DNA of 64,000 nt from Apostichopus japonicus (Eukaryota; Echinodermata; Holothuroidea; Aspidochirotida; Stichopodidae). Below the pieces are notes generated by a model that saw nothing but the letters and a program-made list of their open reading frames with translations, was not told the DNA's origin and searched no databases. How positions within the stretch are numbered: position 1 is the stretch's first letter; each line of letters opens with the position of its first letter. A program made the translations under genes and the position numbers. The stretch lies in NCBI RefSeq assembly GCF_037975245.1, contig NC_092572.1:11481769-11545768 (forward strand). Reading direction: 5' to 3'. Below are positions 44,183-57,000 of this stretch, in pieces.

Positions 44183-45885
44183 TCATGATCATTTACTTCG
44201 TTATTTGCCAACAGATTTTTATGGTAGCTGTCCAGCATTTCAGCTTCCAACTTGGCATTCAAAATCTCAAAGTCCATTAAAATTGTATTAATTTGCATCC
44301 CCTGTCCTACATTTTCTCAATTGCAGTTTCCATACAACTCTACCTATATTTGAAAAGCCAGATTGATTGATCAGATTATTCCATTCTTACCAGGTTTTTC
44401 TAAAAAAGTGAACCCAACCTATGGGTATACATTCTTCAGCTAAGACTGCTACCTGCTTTATCACTCAGTCAAGGCAATGTTGTAGATTTGCAGAGTCAGA
44501 AGTTTAGCCAACCATGTAATTTGAATCAAAATTAGATTTACAGTAATGTGTCTTTAACATTACATTTCCATACACCCCAGCAATAAACAGGCGAGATGGT
44601 ATGTTTAATTTGTGATGCTGGATGCCAAGTTGGAACTGTGTAAGTATTTTGAAGATTTTACCTGACATCTGTTATACAGGAATGTTATCCTACCATTGTA
44701 AGGTTAATGTTCATACTGCACATTAGGTGGTCCTGCTTATTTGAGACTGTGTTGCTAAATTGATGAAATTTCTTTTTTATTCGAGGGGGGGAGGGGGGTT
44801 GGTTGGTTATAAGCCTTGAAAGTATGTGAAACTAAAACTTAATTCTACCTTGATGATATGGGTGTGTCACCTGGCGCTATTAACATTCTCATGTTCTATT
44901 AACCATTGTGGTTAATTTGCAATTGGCAGCAAGTAACATGAATGCAATCCTGTTCATGGTTTGCTTGATAATATATTTTCATGTGAAAGGTACAGTATGT
45001 TTGTACTGTATGAATTTACCTTTGTGTGCATGTCATGTTCTACATTTAAAACATGGTGTATAACGATTCGGAAACTTGTTTGGATCTTGTACATAGAATG
45101 TCATTTCTCTAATGTTGTACAGTAACCCTATTGCGTTTGGTTCAGGTCACATTAAGTAAAAATGTGAAAGTCTAAAAATGTTGTCTCGTGTCCCGTAAGT
45201 TTATGTAAAGAGAATGTTCATCTAATGTAGGCTGCTTCAATTACACAGCAATAAGAAAAAAGAATCACCATATTCCAATTTACATGAATTCTGTAGTAGT
45301 TGGATTTGTACTGGGAAATCATTAACATCTCCGTAGAGGTATTCAAGAGCCAGTGTTTCTTTCATGACAATTCTGCTTTGAATTCTTTGTAAACAAGACC
45401 AAAGCTATATGAAAAAGCAGCTTTTGAAGCAAGTGTTTATTTTAAGGGAGTTAAATGCATTCTTTAATTATTTTTACATATTCCATCCTTCATATTCTTC
45501 TACCATTTCATTATAATTCTCTTACTCGCCTGATATGGAAAAATGTTAGTGCTCACAATGAATTTCCAAAGCAGTTTAAATCTTAAAATCACACAAAGAT
45601 TGTTGCTTTCAATTTTGCACTTCCACCAAACCTTTCTTAGTACTGTGTGTACCTTGCCCATGACAGACATTTTCAATTCAAAGTGTTGTTGTATGTTGAT
45701 GGTTCATTCTATTATTTGCTTTCATTTGCTTTATCAAATTCAAATATAAACACATATATACTTATCAATATATTTTTTGGTTGGGAGGAGGGGTGGGCTG
45801 TTGCGGGTTGATGAGAGGTGGCAATTCTGTTATCAGAGTATAACAGTGTTTCAAAGAAAGGAAGACAGTATTCATCAAAAATAAC
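44183..45885. other. AT-rich non-coding
   Basis: A G-rich purine run lies near 44785-44805. No gene, RNA or clear repeat otherwise. Confidence 0.35.
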
Positions 45886-47570
45886 AAGAGCCCAAGGGCA
45901 CTGTGGTTCCTTGCTTGGGGTATATGACAATACACATAATATTATCAAGCAAGATTGGGCTGAAATAGTCCAAGTAATTGTGGTCTTACATGTTCCCATA
46001 AAGTAACCAACACTATAGCCAACACTTTTGTGATCACAAAATGTGATCAGATTTTTTATTAAAAGCCACTTTTGAGATCTAAATACAAGCGTGTAAACAG
46101 ATATGATAACAATGGTGACCTCAGATGACATGACCTTTAAGTTTCAAAATGTTCCACCACCCCATTCACAACTTGTCCCAAAATATCAACCATGTCACAC
46201 CTTGGCATTGAGATTTAATTGCATTAAATGTCAAAAAATTAACTTTGAACTTGTATGTAACTTCACACAAAGGTCACCCGGAGGTCAACCAATTGACATT
46301 TTTGATCGGTGAGACCTAAATAGAGCATGACTGTAAAAATTCAAACATTTTTTCTTTGCCCATTTTCTCCCCCCATAATACTACTTTTTTAACATTAGCT
46401 GACCTTTTGTGACCTTGTATCACATGACCATTAAGTTTGAAAATATTCCCCTATACCATTTGCAACTACTCCAAATATATCAACCTTGTCACACTTTGGA
46501 ACTGTGAGTTATTGCATTAAATGTGTGAAAATTAACTTTGACCTCATATAACTTCGCACACGAAGGTCACACAGGGGTCAACCTATTGACATTTATGATC
46601 AGAAGGTACCTTTAACATCTGAAAATAGCATCGAAACTGTAAAAAATCCACAAAACACGAAAAGGTCACCAGAGGTCAAATTGAGGTCAAGGGTCACCCA
46701 GATGCGGGTCGACAATTGGATTTCATTGAAGCAACTCCCAACTCTAACGGACAATTTGTTCTCAAGTTATCGCAAAAATACTAGTTTTTAATCATTAATT
46801 GACCTTTGGTGACCTCAGATCACATGACCATTAAGTTTGAAAATATTCCCCTATACCATTTGCAACTACTCCAAAAATATCAACCTTGTCACACCTTGGA
46901 ACTGGGAGTTATTGCATTAAATGTCTGAAAATTAACTTTGACCTCATATAACTTCGCACACGAAGGTCACACGGGGGTCAACCTATTGACATTTATGATC
47001 AGAAGCTACCTTTAACATCTGAAAATAGCATCGAAACTGTAAAAATCCACAAAACACTAAAAAGGTCACCAGAGGTCAAATTGAGGTCAAGGGTCACCCA
47101 GATGCGGGTCGACAATTGGATTACATTGAAGCAACTCCCAACCCTAACGGACATATTGTTCTCAAGTTATCGCAAAAATACTAGTTTTTTTATCATTAAT
47201 TGACCTTTGGTGACCTCGGATCACATGACCGTTAAGTTTGAAAATATTCCCCTATACCATTTGCAACTACTCCAAAAATATCAACCTTGTCACACCTTGG
47301 AACTGGGAGTTATTGCAGTTTTAATATGTTCGGTTTTTTGACCATAACTGACCTTTGGTGACCTTTGTGGGCACCAAAAACAATAGGGCACACCTTCTCC
47401 ATATGGCGGATCTATAGTTCAAGTTTGGCCTCAATCCAACTTTCCCTTATTGAGATAGAGCGTACCCAAGAAAGTGTCACAGATGCACACACAGACACAC
47501 ACACGCACACACACACCCACGCCAACCTGACTGCATAGGTTCCTTTTGCTAAAGCAAGGAACCAAAAACA
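45886..47570. repeat. TGACCT/AGGTCA repeat element, copy 2 (complete ends)
   Basis: The left end ACAAGAGCCCAAGGGCACTG continues TGGTTCCTTGCTT. The right end has a degenerate (CA)n run, then GCCAACCTGACTGCATAGG and TTCCTTTTGCTAAAGCAAGGAACC. GGTTCCTTGCTT and AAGCAAGGAACC are a perfect 12-base inverted pair, and the right end can also fold on itself. The interior has about three 400-bp units with the AGGTCA block at 46663-46696 and 47063-47096. Long stretches are nearly identical to 1811-4390. No coding capacity. Confidence 0.75.
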
Positions 47571-48327
47571 AATAAGAGAATATTTTTGGATTTTTTTTGT
47601 GTACAGTTTAGTCATTTGGCCCATGAAGTTCAGTTTTTTTATCAGCATTTGATACCTGTCAGGCTTTTTTGCTGTATTTAGTACCCCTCAGCAACCCCAC
47701 CACTCCACCAACCTTTCTCCACTGCCCCGCCCACCCCACCACCACTACCCCTTCACCACCCCATATCTTAAACTCTGCTCCAGCCTGGTTCACTGAAATC
47801 TAAATATCTTTAAGAAGTGCCCTATACAGCTACACTGTCATTTTGACTCTCCAATTCAAAAGGCTACCATTTGAAAGGATTTGGGCATATTTTTGTGAAT
47901 GTTCACCAATAGAGTTTACCAGACCAATATTTTGAGGGTCACGATAACGTGTTGTTTCTGTGTTTCAAAATCTCTACGTAAGTTTCGTTACTCATTTCTA
48001 CGATGGTGTGAAACAGGAGATGTGTAGGGTTTCCTTGAAGTTAACTAGGTGTTTGATTCTGAAGGTTTATCTCAAAGAAATATCGTTTTGAAATTCATGT
48101 TCCAGTTTTCTGTTTAGCGGGCAAGATTTGAATTTTCGTAATGTCAGAAATCGGCAAGGTCACGGGGTCACATTCCCAACTGATCAGTAGGATGTAATGA
48201 CAAATATTAGTGGCAATGCGGTGGTTGTTAATACCAAGAGTTAGTTGGTTGCAAATAAACATGCTTTAGCATTTTTAAGTGTGATGCTTTGGTGTGTGTG
48301 TGCTTTCAATGAAATTTAAACATAGTA
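47571..48327. other. Non-coding, C-rich patch
   Basis: A CCACC-rich stretch at about 47690-47765 stands out. The rest is AT-rich. The N-terminal part of the hAT protein downstream is not visible here. Confidence 0.35.
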
Positions 48328-49020
48328 ATGAAGGGTGATGTTGTTTCTGTATGGACCAAATACATAGATTATTATAGGCTAGCTTTGAGGAATATCAATG
48401 TGCCTTCCTTTCAGAAACTAAATGGAGCCTTTGTGTTCGATGTTGACAGCAGTAAGCAGTACGTAAGCAGAAAAATTCAAACAAAAATGATGGATGCTAT
48501 CAACACAACCATTGAGCGAGGGGTAGATAGAGAGATGAAAGAAAGTAAAATTGTTGGGATCATTGTGGATGAGAGCACAGACATCGCAATCAACAAGAAA
48601 TTAACAGTCTTTGCACGAACTGCTTTGAGAGGCATCCTGGAAGTTATTTATGTTGACCGTGTGGACATAGAGGATGGCCGGGCTGTAACAATTGTTAAAG
48701 TTTTGCAGAAGCTATGAGAACAGAAGGGAACTATCAAAGGGCTTGTGTCATGACAGGCTGTCAGTATGGTGTTGGGGCAATATTGAAGTGGCTGTACAAC
48801 CCCCGACTTGTCCATATCTATGTATTGTGTAGTGCATTGACTTGCACTTGCTGCAGGAGATGCTTGTCGAGTAGTAAGCAGCTTCGAGGACTACTTGGCG
48901 GTGGTACGACAGTTCTGTGTATAGGTTCACTACAACTCTTTGCAAACTTCAATTTAAAGTGTTGTTCAAATTGACCAATCAGTGTCCATGTGGGTATTTT
49001 CTGTCACGTCCAATTCATGA
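48328..49020 (+). pseudogene. hAT-superfamily transposase fragment, frameshifted
   Basis: The first frame (48328-48717) contains KIVGIIVDESTDIAINKKLT and a following DGRAVTIVKVL, the VDE(S/A)TD core of hAT transposases related to DUF4371/ZNF862-like proteins. The signal then moves frame: CVMTGCQYGVGAILK then NPRLVHIYVLCSALT corresponds to the usual MTG..GVGA.L and H..AHRLAL segment. A third frame gives ALAAGDACRVVSSFEDYLAV. At least two frameshifts, no N-terminal BED finger and no C-terminal dimerisation domain show that it is a dead fragment. No terminal repeats found. Confidence 0.7.
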
Positions 49021-50769
49021 TTGACAACAAGTTAAAGTCATTGCCGACTTTGAGCTTGAATTTTCCATTTAAACTAATGATGGTTTTTAAATTTAATACT
49101 TAACAGTAGTTTTCATTTTAAAATGATTGGTATGTGTTTGGAGTAGCGTAAGGATTTAACAATTAATGGTATACATGCTTCACTTTGGGGAGATCCTTAA
49201 ACACAATATGCTTCTTTAACACAAACAATTCTGGCAATCTGCTAATCTTTTGAGCCTTAAGTGCACATGAACCAAAACGGGGCAAATATTATGCTTACAT
49301 GAAGATAGTGGGCATGACCATGACAAATCAGCTTAAATGATTGGACTAGACCCAACAGATATATCTTGATGAACATGCCCAGGGTGAAATCAAGGGCAGC
49401 CTTAAGACATGTATGCAGAACTGTATAGCAGTGCATGCTGCGACTTAAATAACTGGTTGAATTTGCACACTTATAAAAGAGAAACAAATTGCAGAACAAG
49501 TACTTTACACACTAATGATCAGCAGAAAGTTTCTCAAGAGAACATTGAACATTGTAAACTAACTCAGGAATATCAAGGCTCTTGTGATTTTTATAATACA
49601 AGATCTTTAAACATCAGGGAAGTTATGTTGTTGCTAGAATAGAGACAATGAGTAATTTGCCATTTATATTGTACAGGATTTCTATTTGAATTTTCATTGC
49701 TGCGGTGAATCCTCCACTTAAATAATAAGCCTTGCAATGCCACTTGTTTGTTCTAGATACTTAAATTCTGTTATCACAGAATGAATCTAACGATCGTAAT
49801 ATTGGTTGTTGTGTTGTTTTAGAATATTCTTGAAATGAACAGCTGCCATCCACAATCTATGTTTCAGTTTAGTATTGATAAATGATTTTCAGCAATCTCT
49901 TAAAATGTGTAAATCTAGATGACCCCTTTCACCTCTTTGTAAGCTATGTATACCACAAACATCATATATACTTTTTTGTATGAAAACCTGATAGTTTGTA
50001 CATTTGGTTCAATTTTTTCTACTGATTTCTATGACCGCATGGCTTAATTATGTTAAAATTTATATATATATTAGAAAGAGTTTCATGGAACTGGTACATG
50101 GAATTTTATCTTATTATCAGTTTAGTCCAGACAAACTTAGAAATGGGACAGGTAGGTAGATCTGATGAAATAACATTTTTGAAACCCTATATTACAGATA
50201 AGTGAACGATTTTGTAATATTTTTTGCTGAAAGAGAATCACACACTTCAATTTTTTTTAATATCTTTGACATAATTTAGTGATTCATTGTGTTCCTTGCA
50301 TATATGCCTACAGTAGTCAAAACATTGCACACACGAACCACCCAGAAATACTGTATACAGGATGTCGGATGTTCAGGCAAAGAATGTGAGGTATAGACAA
50401 GCTTAAAAATACTCTTTTTTCTCATGCGGATGAAGTTTCCATGAAATTCTTCATTACATCAAATATGAGAAATTTCTGTATGCAAAATAAAATATATTAT
50501 GCATCACATCTAGTCAATAGTTAAATTTGTTTGGAAAAATGGATTACATAGGAACTATTAATGGAATGGGTTCGTTTATTATTACGGAGGGTTCCATGAT
50601 GTCATTTATATATAGCTATCTTTGGCTACGTTTTTAATTGTTAAGAACTTTTCGTACAAAAGATGGATATAGTACGTACTGAAAGTATATTTTCAGCAGA
50701 AAACAACAGCGGATGAACGTATGTCAGACTTTGGTTGCGGAGTTAAATAGCATTAGAAGATTATTACAT
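49021..50769. other. AT-rich non-coding
   Basis: No gene or repeat recognised. Confidence 0.35.
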
Positions 50770-50998
50770 TTGACCCTGTAACCTCATTATTATTCATGAG
50801 ATGAGCACCAAAATCAATAGGGTTCTTCTACTCAGTATGACGCATCTATGTACTAAGTATGACTTCAATCCAACTTGGCATTGTTAAGTTTTCGTGTTTA
50901 ACAAGGGCGTCACATACACACACTCACACATGCACACACACCCATACACACGCAATCACCATCCCATAGATCCTTTGAGCCTTCAGGCAAGGAATCAA
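50770..50998. repeat. Diverged right end of the TGACCT repeat family
   Basis: GAGCACCAAAATCAATAGGG, GACTTCAATCCAACTTGGCA, a CA-rich run, then CCCATAGATCCTTTGAGCCT and CAGGCAAGGAATCAAAAA. It follows the order of the right ends at 4290-4440 and 47370-47570, with about one base in four changed. Confidence 0.5.
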
Positions 50999-51200
50999 AA
51001 AGGTTTAACTGGCCTTTTTTTATATCTCATTCCAACAAGCTGACCCCAAACACGTAACAACTCTATATTAAAAATCTCTGACTCAAGAGTGTGAAGTTGT
51101 TTAAACAATTAAAAATTTGGTCAGCAATGTTCTCAACATTTGCTTTATAAATTAAACTGCTGAAATAATGGGGCTTGTATTGGAGTAAGTGAGAATCTTA

Positions 51201-51513
51201 CCTTCTACACTAACGTTGTACACATTTATGGTATTTGCTCCAACAGTATTACAAATATATTTCCCTTCATCCTCTGCTTCAACAGGCTGGATTTCTAAAG
51301 TGAATGATGTACTACTAACAGCATAATGGAAGTTGTCATGCTTGGAATCTGGTGGACCAAATTCAAAGTCAGATTTTTCTTGCCTATAACTTGCTAAGAT
51401 ATTCCCAGTGATTGCATCAGACCATGTAGCACTAACTGTCAGATGAGTTATTGGACATAGCAACTTTTCAGAATACTTGGAGCTGTAGGTAACCACAGTC
51501 TGACACGATGCAT
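51201..51513 (-). CDS. Immunoglobulin-domain exon
   Basis: Minus-strand exon, 313 bases, phase 1-1, with acceptor TTTCTTTACCAG and donor GTAAGATTC. It encodes one V/I-type Ig fold: first Cys in KLLCPITHLTVSATW with the core Trp, then SSTSFTLEIQPVEAEDEGKYIC with the D-x-G-x-Y-x-C motif and second Cys. The length of about 104 residues and 1-1 phase are typical of single-domain Ig exons. It joins in frame to the signal-peptide exon at 52425. It is probably the distal domain of a cell-surface or secreted receptor. No following exon is found downstream to 49000. Confidence 0.75.
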
Positions 51514-52424
51514 CTGGTAAAGAAAGAGGTATAATTAAATATTCAATACTGCTGTGTTGAAGTTAACACAAACCTCTGCTTAACATTGCATTTTGTTTTA
51601 ATAATTCTGTTTTGTGTGGATTTGACATTATTAACTTGCTGGGAGGCAATGTTATACAATTACTGGAAAGGAGTTTATTAATAAATGTATTAGAATGACG
51701 GGACAGGTGATTAGTAAGGTACAGTACAGGAGGAGGTGGACTGTGTTTATCACTGCCTTGTTCGTAACAAGTTGGAGTCCTTTCAGTAACCACCCCCACC
51801 ATGTCCAGCTTATGAGACAAGTAATCCTGAGCAGTGGTGGGCTCAGGCAGCCTTCTTCTGTTACCAAAGCTCGCTAACCTTTATCTTTCATTCCTCAGGC
51901 TAGTAAAACTCATATTAATTATATACATTAGGTTGTCTTGTCTTTTCTGTACTGCCTGCTGCTTTTTCATGTTTTCTTTGTTTTTAGTGTTATTTCTTAC
52001 TCTTTTATGTTCTACAGTATTGCCATGCTATTACTGTAGTTTCCTTTTAACTTAAGGATGAATAAAGTTATTCTTACTCTTTTACTCTTCTTACTATTGC
52101 CACTGCTGAAAATGCCTTAAAACATCAACAAGTGCAACAATAGTGAAGTAACTCACACTGAGCTACCAAAAAGTACATGAGATAAAGTGGTTTTATTTCA
52201 TATACATCTTACTGTACTTCCAAACCTTTCTTACAAATCAAATATTTCTTATAACACATAATTTAAGAGAATTACCATTATTATAGTTCTTTAAAAAACA
52301 CTCAAACATGGCATTATTAGAATATGGTGTGATGCTTCAAACAGTATTGTGAAGGATATTATCACTTGGTTGTACTTATATACTTTTGGTAAGTATTCAG
52401 TTTGGGTTAAAAAATAGGCCTTAC
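51514..52424 (-). other. Intron between signal and Ig exons
   Basis: About 910 bp, with a T-rich patch near 51950-52040. No further exon recognised. Confidence 0.45.
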
Positions 52425-52523
52425 CACTTGCAAAAAGCAAAATCACAAGACTAAAGAACAACATTTCTGTTAGCTGGAAACCAGTCATTTTGCTTTTGGA
52501 CCTTAAATGATCCAAATCTCAAT
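52425..52523 (-). CDS. Signal-peptide exon of the Ig gene
   Basis: Minus strand. Acceptor TTTTGTTACAG leads into a short 5' UTR, then ATG at 52488, coding MTGFQLTEMLFFSLVILLFA S, and donor GTAAGG after phase 1. The hydrophobic core LFFSLVILLFA is a clear signal peptide. Joined to the Ig exon it reads ...ASDASCQ, a plausible cleavage region. The acceptor implies at least one further upstream UTR exon. Confidence 0.7.
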
Positions 52524-53192
52524 CTGTAACAAAAGAAAATGGATAGTGGAGTATAAAAATATTTCAATCTTTGAAAACAAATCTGTCATTATTTAGGATA
52601 GATATTAAGCTGGGGTATTAAAAGATAAATTTCTGTCACAGATGGGAAATTCTTGTGACAGAATATTTATACTTTTTTTATTTTTTGCTGGATCTATCAT
52701 TCATTGACTATTGGAATATCTTTGTTAATATGAAAGCAATAGGGTCATTCCGTGTCAAATCATGGATGGCTGTTGCTGCACCCTCTCCAAAAATTCCCAA
52801 ACTTTTTGTATGATTGGACCACCATGAAATAAGCATATTCTGAAAATTTCAGTTGCATTGCTTTACAATTGGCCAATTAATCATACTTTGAAATTCCGCA
52901 ATTTGTCGCCACCATGGCATTTTGGCTATTTCCTGACTTTTGAGGTCTCATTTCTCAGCAATTAAACATTCTACAACCTTTCTATTACAGATGCCTATAG
53001 AGTCTATCCCATAGAACAGGAAAATAAAAAATTAGGCTACAAAAATATTGTCTTGTGGAGTAAGGTCAACCTAAAAGTGTCAAAATATTCGATTTTTGTA
53101 CTTTTCACTAAAAAATGGGCTATGTTTAGTGATGAATTGCTCCTACTGTAAACCATTGCTTCAGGGTTCTTGATTCTTTCAGAGGATAACAC

Positions 53193-53337
53193 TAACACTA
53201 ATATACACACTGTACATAAACACCCAGTACAGTGTATGTATTGTACACACTGTACATAGATGTATGTACTAGTTGAAATTCATTTTTTAGTAAAGTCTTC
53301 TAATTTAACCATATGTACAATGTGTATATTAGTGTTA
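53193..53337. mobile_element. Short hairpin MITE
   Basis: TAACACTAATATACACA...TGTACAT at 53193-53217 is mirrored at 53313-53337 (one mismatch), giving a 145-bp inverted-repeat element. Confidence 0.55.
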
Positions 53338-53460
53338 GGTTTAAACGTAGTCTTCTGGCACTCATGGCACTCCGTACATATACACCCAGTACAGTGTATG
53401 TACTGTACACGCTGTACATGCATATGTATGTACTGGTTGAAATTCATCTTTTAAGTCTTC
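53218..53460. repeat. ~162-bp tandem duplication rich in TGTAC
   Basis: ACACCCAGTACAGTGTATGT with the following TGTATGTACT-GTTGAAATTCAT recurs about 162 bases apart (53220 and 53382), overlapping the hairpin MITE. The segment is dense in GTAC palindromes. Confidence 0.55.
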
Positions 53461-54074
53461 TAATTAAATGAATTCAACCAGGAGCAGACAAACTCATTGC
53501 ATATATAGTATTTTTTTAATATGAAATTAAAAACTGCACAGTATTGAATTGAATGACCTTGAAGTACAGTACAATACCCAGGCTCGAAACACATGGAACA
53601 GGCAAAAACGTTTTTTGTAAAAATCCCAAACTTTGAGGATTTTTCATTTCAAAATAAGGCAAAACACCCTCCTGAAATTTTTTGTACAAACAGGGTGGTA
53701 CTATATCTCTTCCAGAAAAAATTATCAGATTTTTTCAATTTGACGCGTTTTGAGTTATTGGCCGTCAAGGACGACCTCTTTTGTACATCGGAGCAACTTA
53801 ACAACTTCATATAATATTGAGAAGTTGAGAACAGCTAGAACCCTGAAATTTGTTTAGGTGTAAGAACTTTATACTCGGGGAAAAGGTGACCCAAGATCAA
53901 GGCAAACGAACTACATAACACCATTGCTGTTTCAAGCACTATTAGGCAAAATAACCATGGACATATACAGTATCTATTAGCTTCAAACTATTTGTTTGTG
54001 TACAACATTGTTTCTTGTAGTTCTGCCATCTATTCTTCCCTCTGACCATGAGGTTTCCTTTCAATATCCAACAT

Positions 54075-57000
54075 ATATGGTCATTTTCACAATCAGTGGT
54101 GTAAATTCCAATATTGGCACTTATTGCTTTGTAACTCAGTGACCAAATACCAGAATTCTTAGATTTTTTGCCATTTGACTATCCTAAGTGATGTCTACAG
54201 TACCTTGGGTAGCTTAACGAACTTTCTCGGTTTCTTCAGGTGGATTTGGTGGCCATAAATGCTTAAAATATGCCAGTTCAGCCGTACACTCTCAACTACA
54301 GTTTTTGTCAGAGCCTGTACTTTTTGGTGGAGGGTATTTTCCAGTTCTTATTTGGTTGATATTATAAACAAGTGTCCAAGCTAAAATGCAATTGTGTTCC
54401 CCAGGTTTCCTCCCTTTCCTTCTCCAAGGACCGGTGGCTAGATTTTGTCGTTTCGGAGGTGACATTTTCCGTTAACAATTGGTACCTAAGTTTGACTGCA
54501 ACTAAGTTCTAGTTAAGCAGTGTAAATTTTGTTAAGTAAGGTTGCATTATTACAATAACTAATGTGTCTAATATCTGGGCCCTAAAATATTTTTCATTTG
54601 GATTTCTTAAAAAACTTACGTAAATTTCAAATTTAATGTTAACTTTTCCGTCACCTCCAAAACAAAGCATTCTTCATGTTTTATGTAAACAATAGTATAG
54701 CCATACTATATAATATACTATATAATATAACTTATTAAAATATACCTCACCCCCTAACGTAATATTTGAGTAAAAGTTGTGACAACATGACCAGTCGTTT
54801 TAATTTCTGGGAGATTCTTAACTTTCCGTTAACATGCGTCACCTCCGAAACGCCTTGTCACCTCCGAAACAGGTTAGTTGGAATATGTGATCTCTACTTA
54901 TCCAATAACATCTTCCTTGGCTAAAACTCATATTACAGTAATTCTGTACAGGTGTAACAACCAGTATGATAATTTTTGAAAGGTCCTTTATTATTTATGT
55001 TAAATTTGATTTAAACTGTAAATTAATGTTTCGGAGGTGACACAATATTGTTTACACTACATTTTTTACATTTCTGCTGTTTGCGTACCATCATACAGAA
55101 TGATAATGGATGGCTTGATCTCCCTTAGAAAACACTGTAACAAACTGAAGAAAGTATTAATGAAACTCTCACATGCATACTGTAGTTGATGAATAAATTA
55201 CAAATATGTGTTTTTTTGCCACTTTTTCCCCCTTCTGGACAAGAGATAGCGTAACCATTGCTTACATTAGTGCTATTAATATACTGGAATGAAATGATTG
55301 ATTAGTAAAGAAGTTCTGTCCATAAAAGATCACAATCACCACACATGCAGTTTTTAAAACTTTATTAACATGGGACAAATTTATCAGATATTAGCTTTAT
55401 CTGCCTGTGGTCTTTGCTATTGTTTCGGAGGTGACATGGATTGTTTACATGTAATATACTGAACTGTCCCTTTGTTTGAGCATACTGTATTTCTGAAATA
55501 TTCTGCTAGTGCATAAATTTGTGCTGCAGTTGTATGTTACCTTCTGTGAGTTCTACAGTGCTGTTGAGTACATGTTCACAGGTTTAATCTTGCACCATGT
55601 TGACCTGTACCAGTATACACATTAATTTGCATGATTCCCACAATTACCACGAAGGGGTCTACTATTTGGTCCAGGTAAATATCCTACAAAGTTCAGAATA
55701 TTTGTTTACAAAATGTAGACCTGCTTCTGTAGCATTTGCAGCAAAAAGAAAGTATCTTATTGCTTCTTTAATGAGCTTTTGTTATCACAGCAAATTGTCT
55801 GAAAAGAGATTTCCCAAAAATACATATTTGAACAGGGAATTCCCCTCCCTTTTCTTAAAGGGTGTGAAGACTGGCGCAAAAGAAACGTCTAATGCCGGGA
55901 ATCTGACCTAGTTTCGATGAGGTGTAACAGAAGTGTTAGACACCAACATCGATCGCAGAAAATACACACACAGCTTGCTACCGTCGGTACTTAGACACTA
56001 GTGTACAGTCAGTACATACAGCTGCGGTCAATACCCACAGCACAGTGTACAAACGATACAGAGATGGACATCTCAGGTCCAGCTAAAGATAACAAGGTAT
56101 CACGTTCCATTACTGTCTGCATTTTGTAGCGACACGAACAAACGTCACTGGCAAGCAACAGAAAGTTAACTTTTTCAGATGGCCGCACACGGTTTGGGGC
56201 GAGTCTTCAATTCCTTTAACAACCAATTACAAACAACTAACGTTTATAGAGTGAACACTCATTTAACTCTAGATTGTAGCTCCAGATGGTCTCTTAGGCC
56301 TTGTTCACATTTAGGAATGCAACCTGGGCGATTATTGTTATTATGTCCACGAGGAGGATCAACTAGTTAAGAAACAAGACCCATTCACATTTCAGAATGA
56401 GTAAGTTTCATCTGCTTGCAAGATTAATATACTGTGCAGGCGTGAAAAGGTCATATCAGCTGTTTACATTCCCCCTGTGCTTTGCCATTGTCTTATGTGC
56501 TGTACTAGTACGTACTACTCCAAACACCACTGTACGGCACCGTACAATCATGAGGATAAATTCTTAAGACTGCATACGGACTTGAAGTATGAGAAAAGGA
56601 GTGTTCACACTAAGGGAATTAATTGTCCTTGCGTACAGTACTTGAAGCATGGGTGCATTGTTAAATGTGAACAAGGCCATAGTAGCCAAGCTGCAGTTAG
56701 ATGTTTTTAGCCCATCATTTATGCAGTTTTTGACAAGTGTTAACCTAACTTTTCACTGAAACTTTGATAGACTGTGGTTAGGTCATGTTAATGATGTGTT
56801 TTTTCCAGAATATTAGACTGAATGACTACTTCAAATTTGTAAACGGTTACAGGAATGTGACAGTAAGTTTCACTGCCAAAAGTGTAACCAACATAAATGA
56901 TATTGTAACTAGCAGTCAGAATGGCTAATGGCTATAGATGCAATGTTATTCATTTCTTTGTGGTATAATATTTCATATGCAATTAGCCAAAACAGTGTGA

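Larger units (their letters stand above)
52742..53892 (+). mobile_element. GGGTCATTCC-ended element, copy 2 (interrupted)
   Basis: Begins GGGTCATTCCGTGTCAAATC at 52742 and shares about 380 bp with the reverse complement of 35100-35438. At 53615-53878 it shares sequence with 34575-34850 in direct orientation. The right end AAAGGTGACCC would make a short GGGTCA inverted terminus. 53193-53460 is a later insertion/duplication within it. Confidence 0.5.

Noticed and set aside
55597-56710. Transposase for element B
   Set aside because: The open frames are short, unrelated to any transposase pattern, and partly inside a nested MITE.
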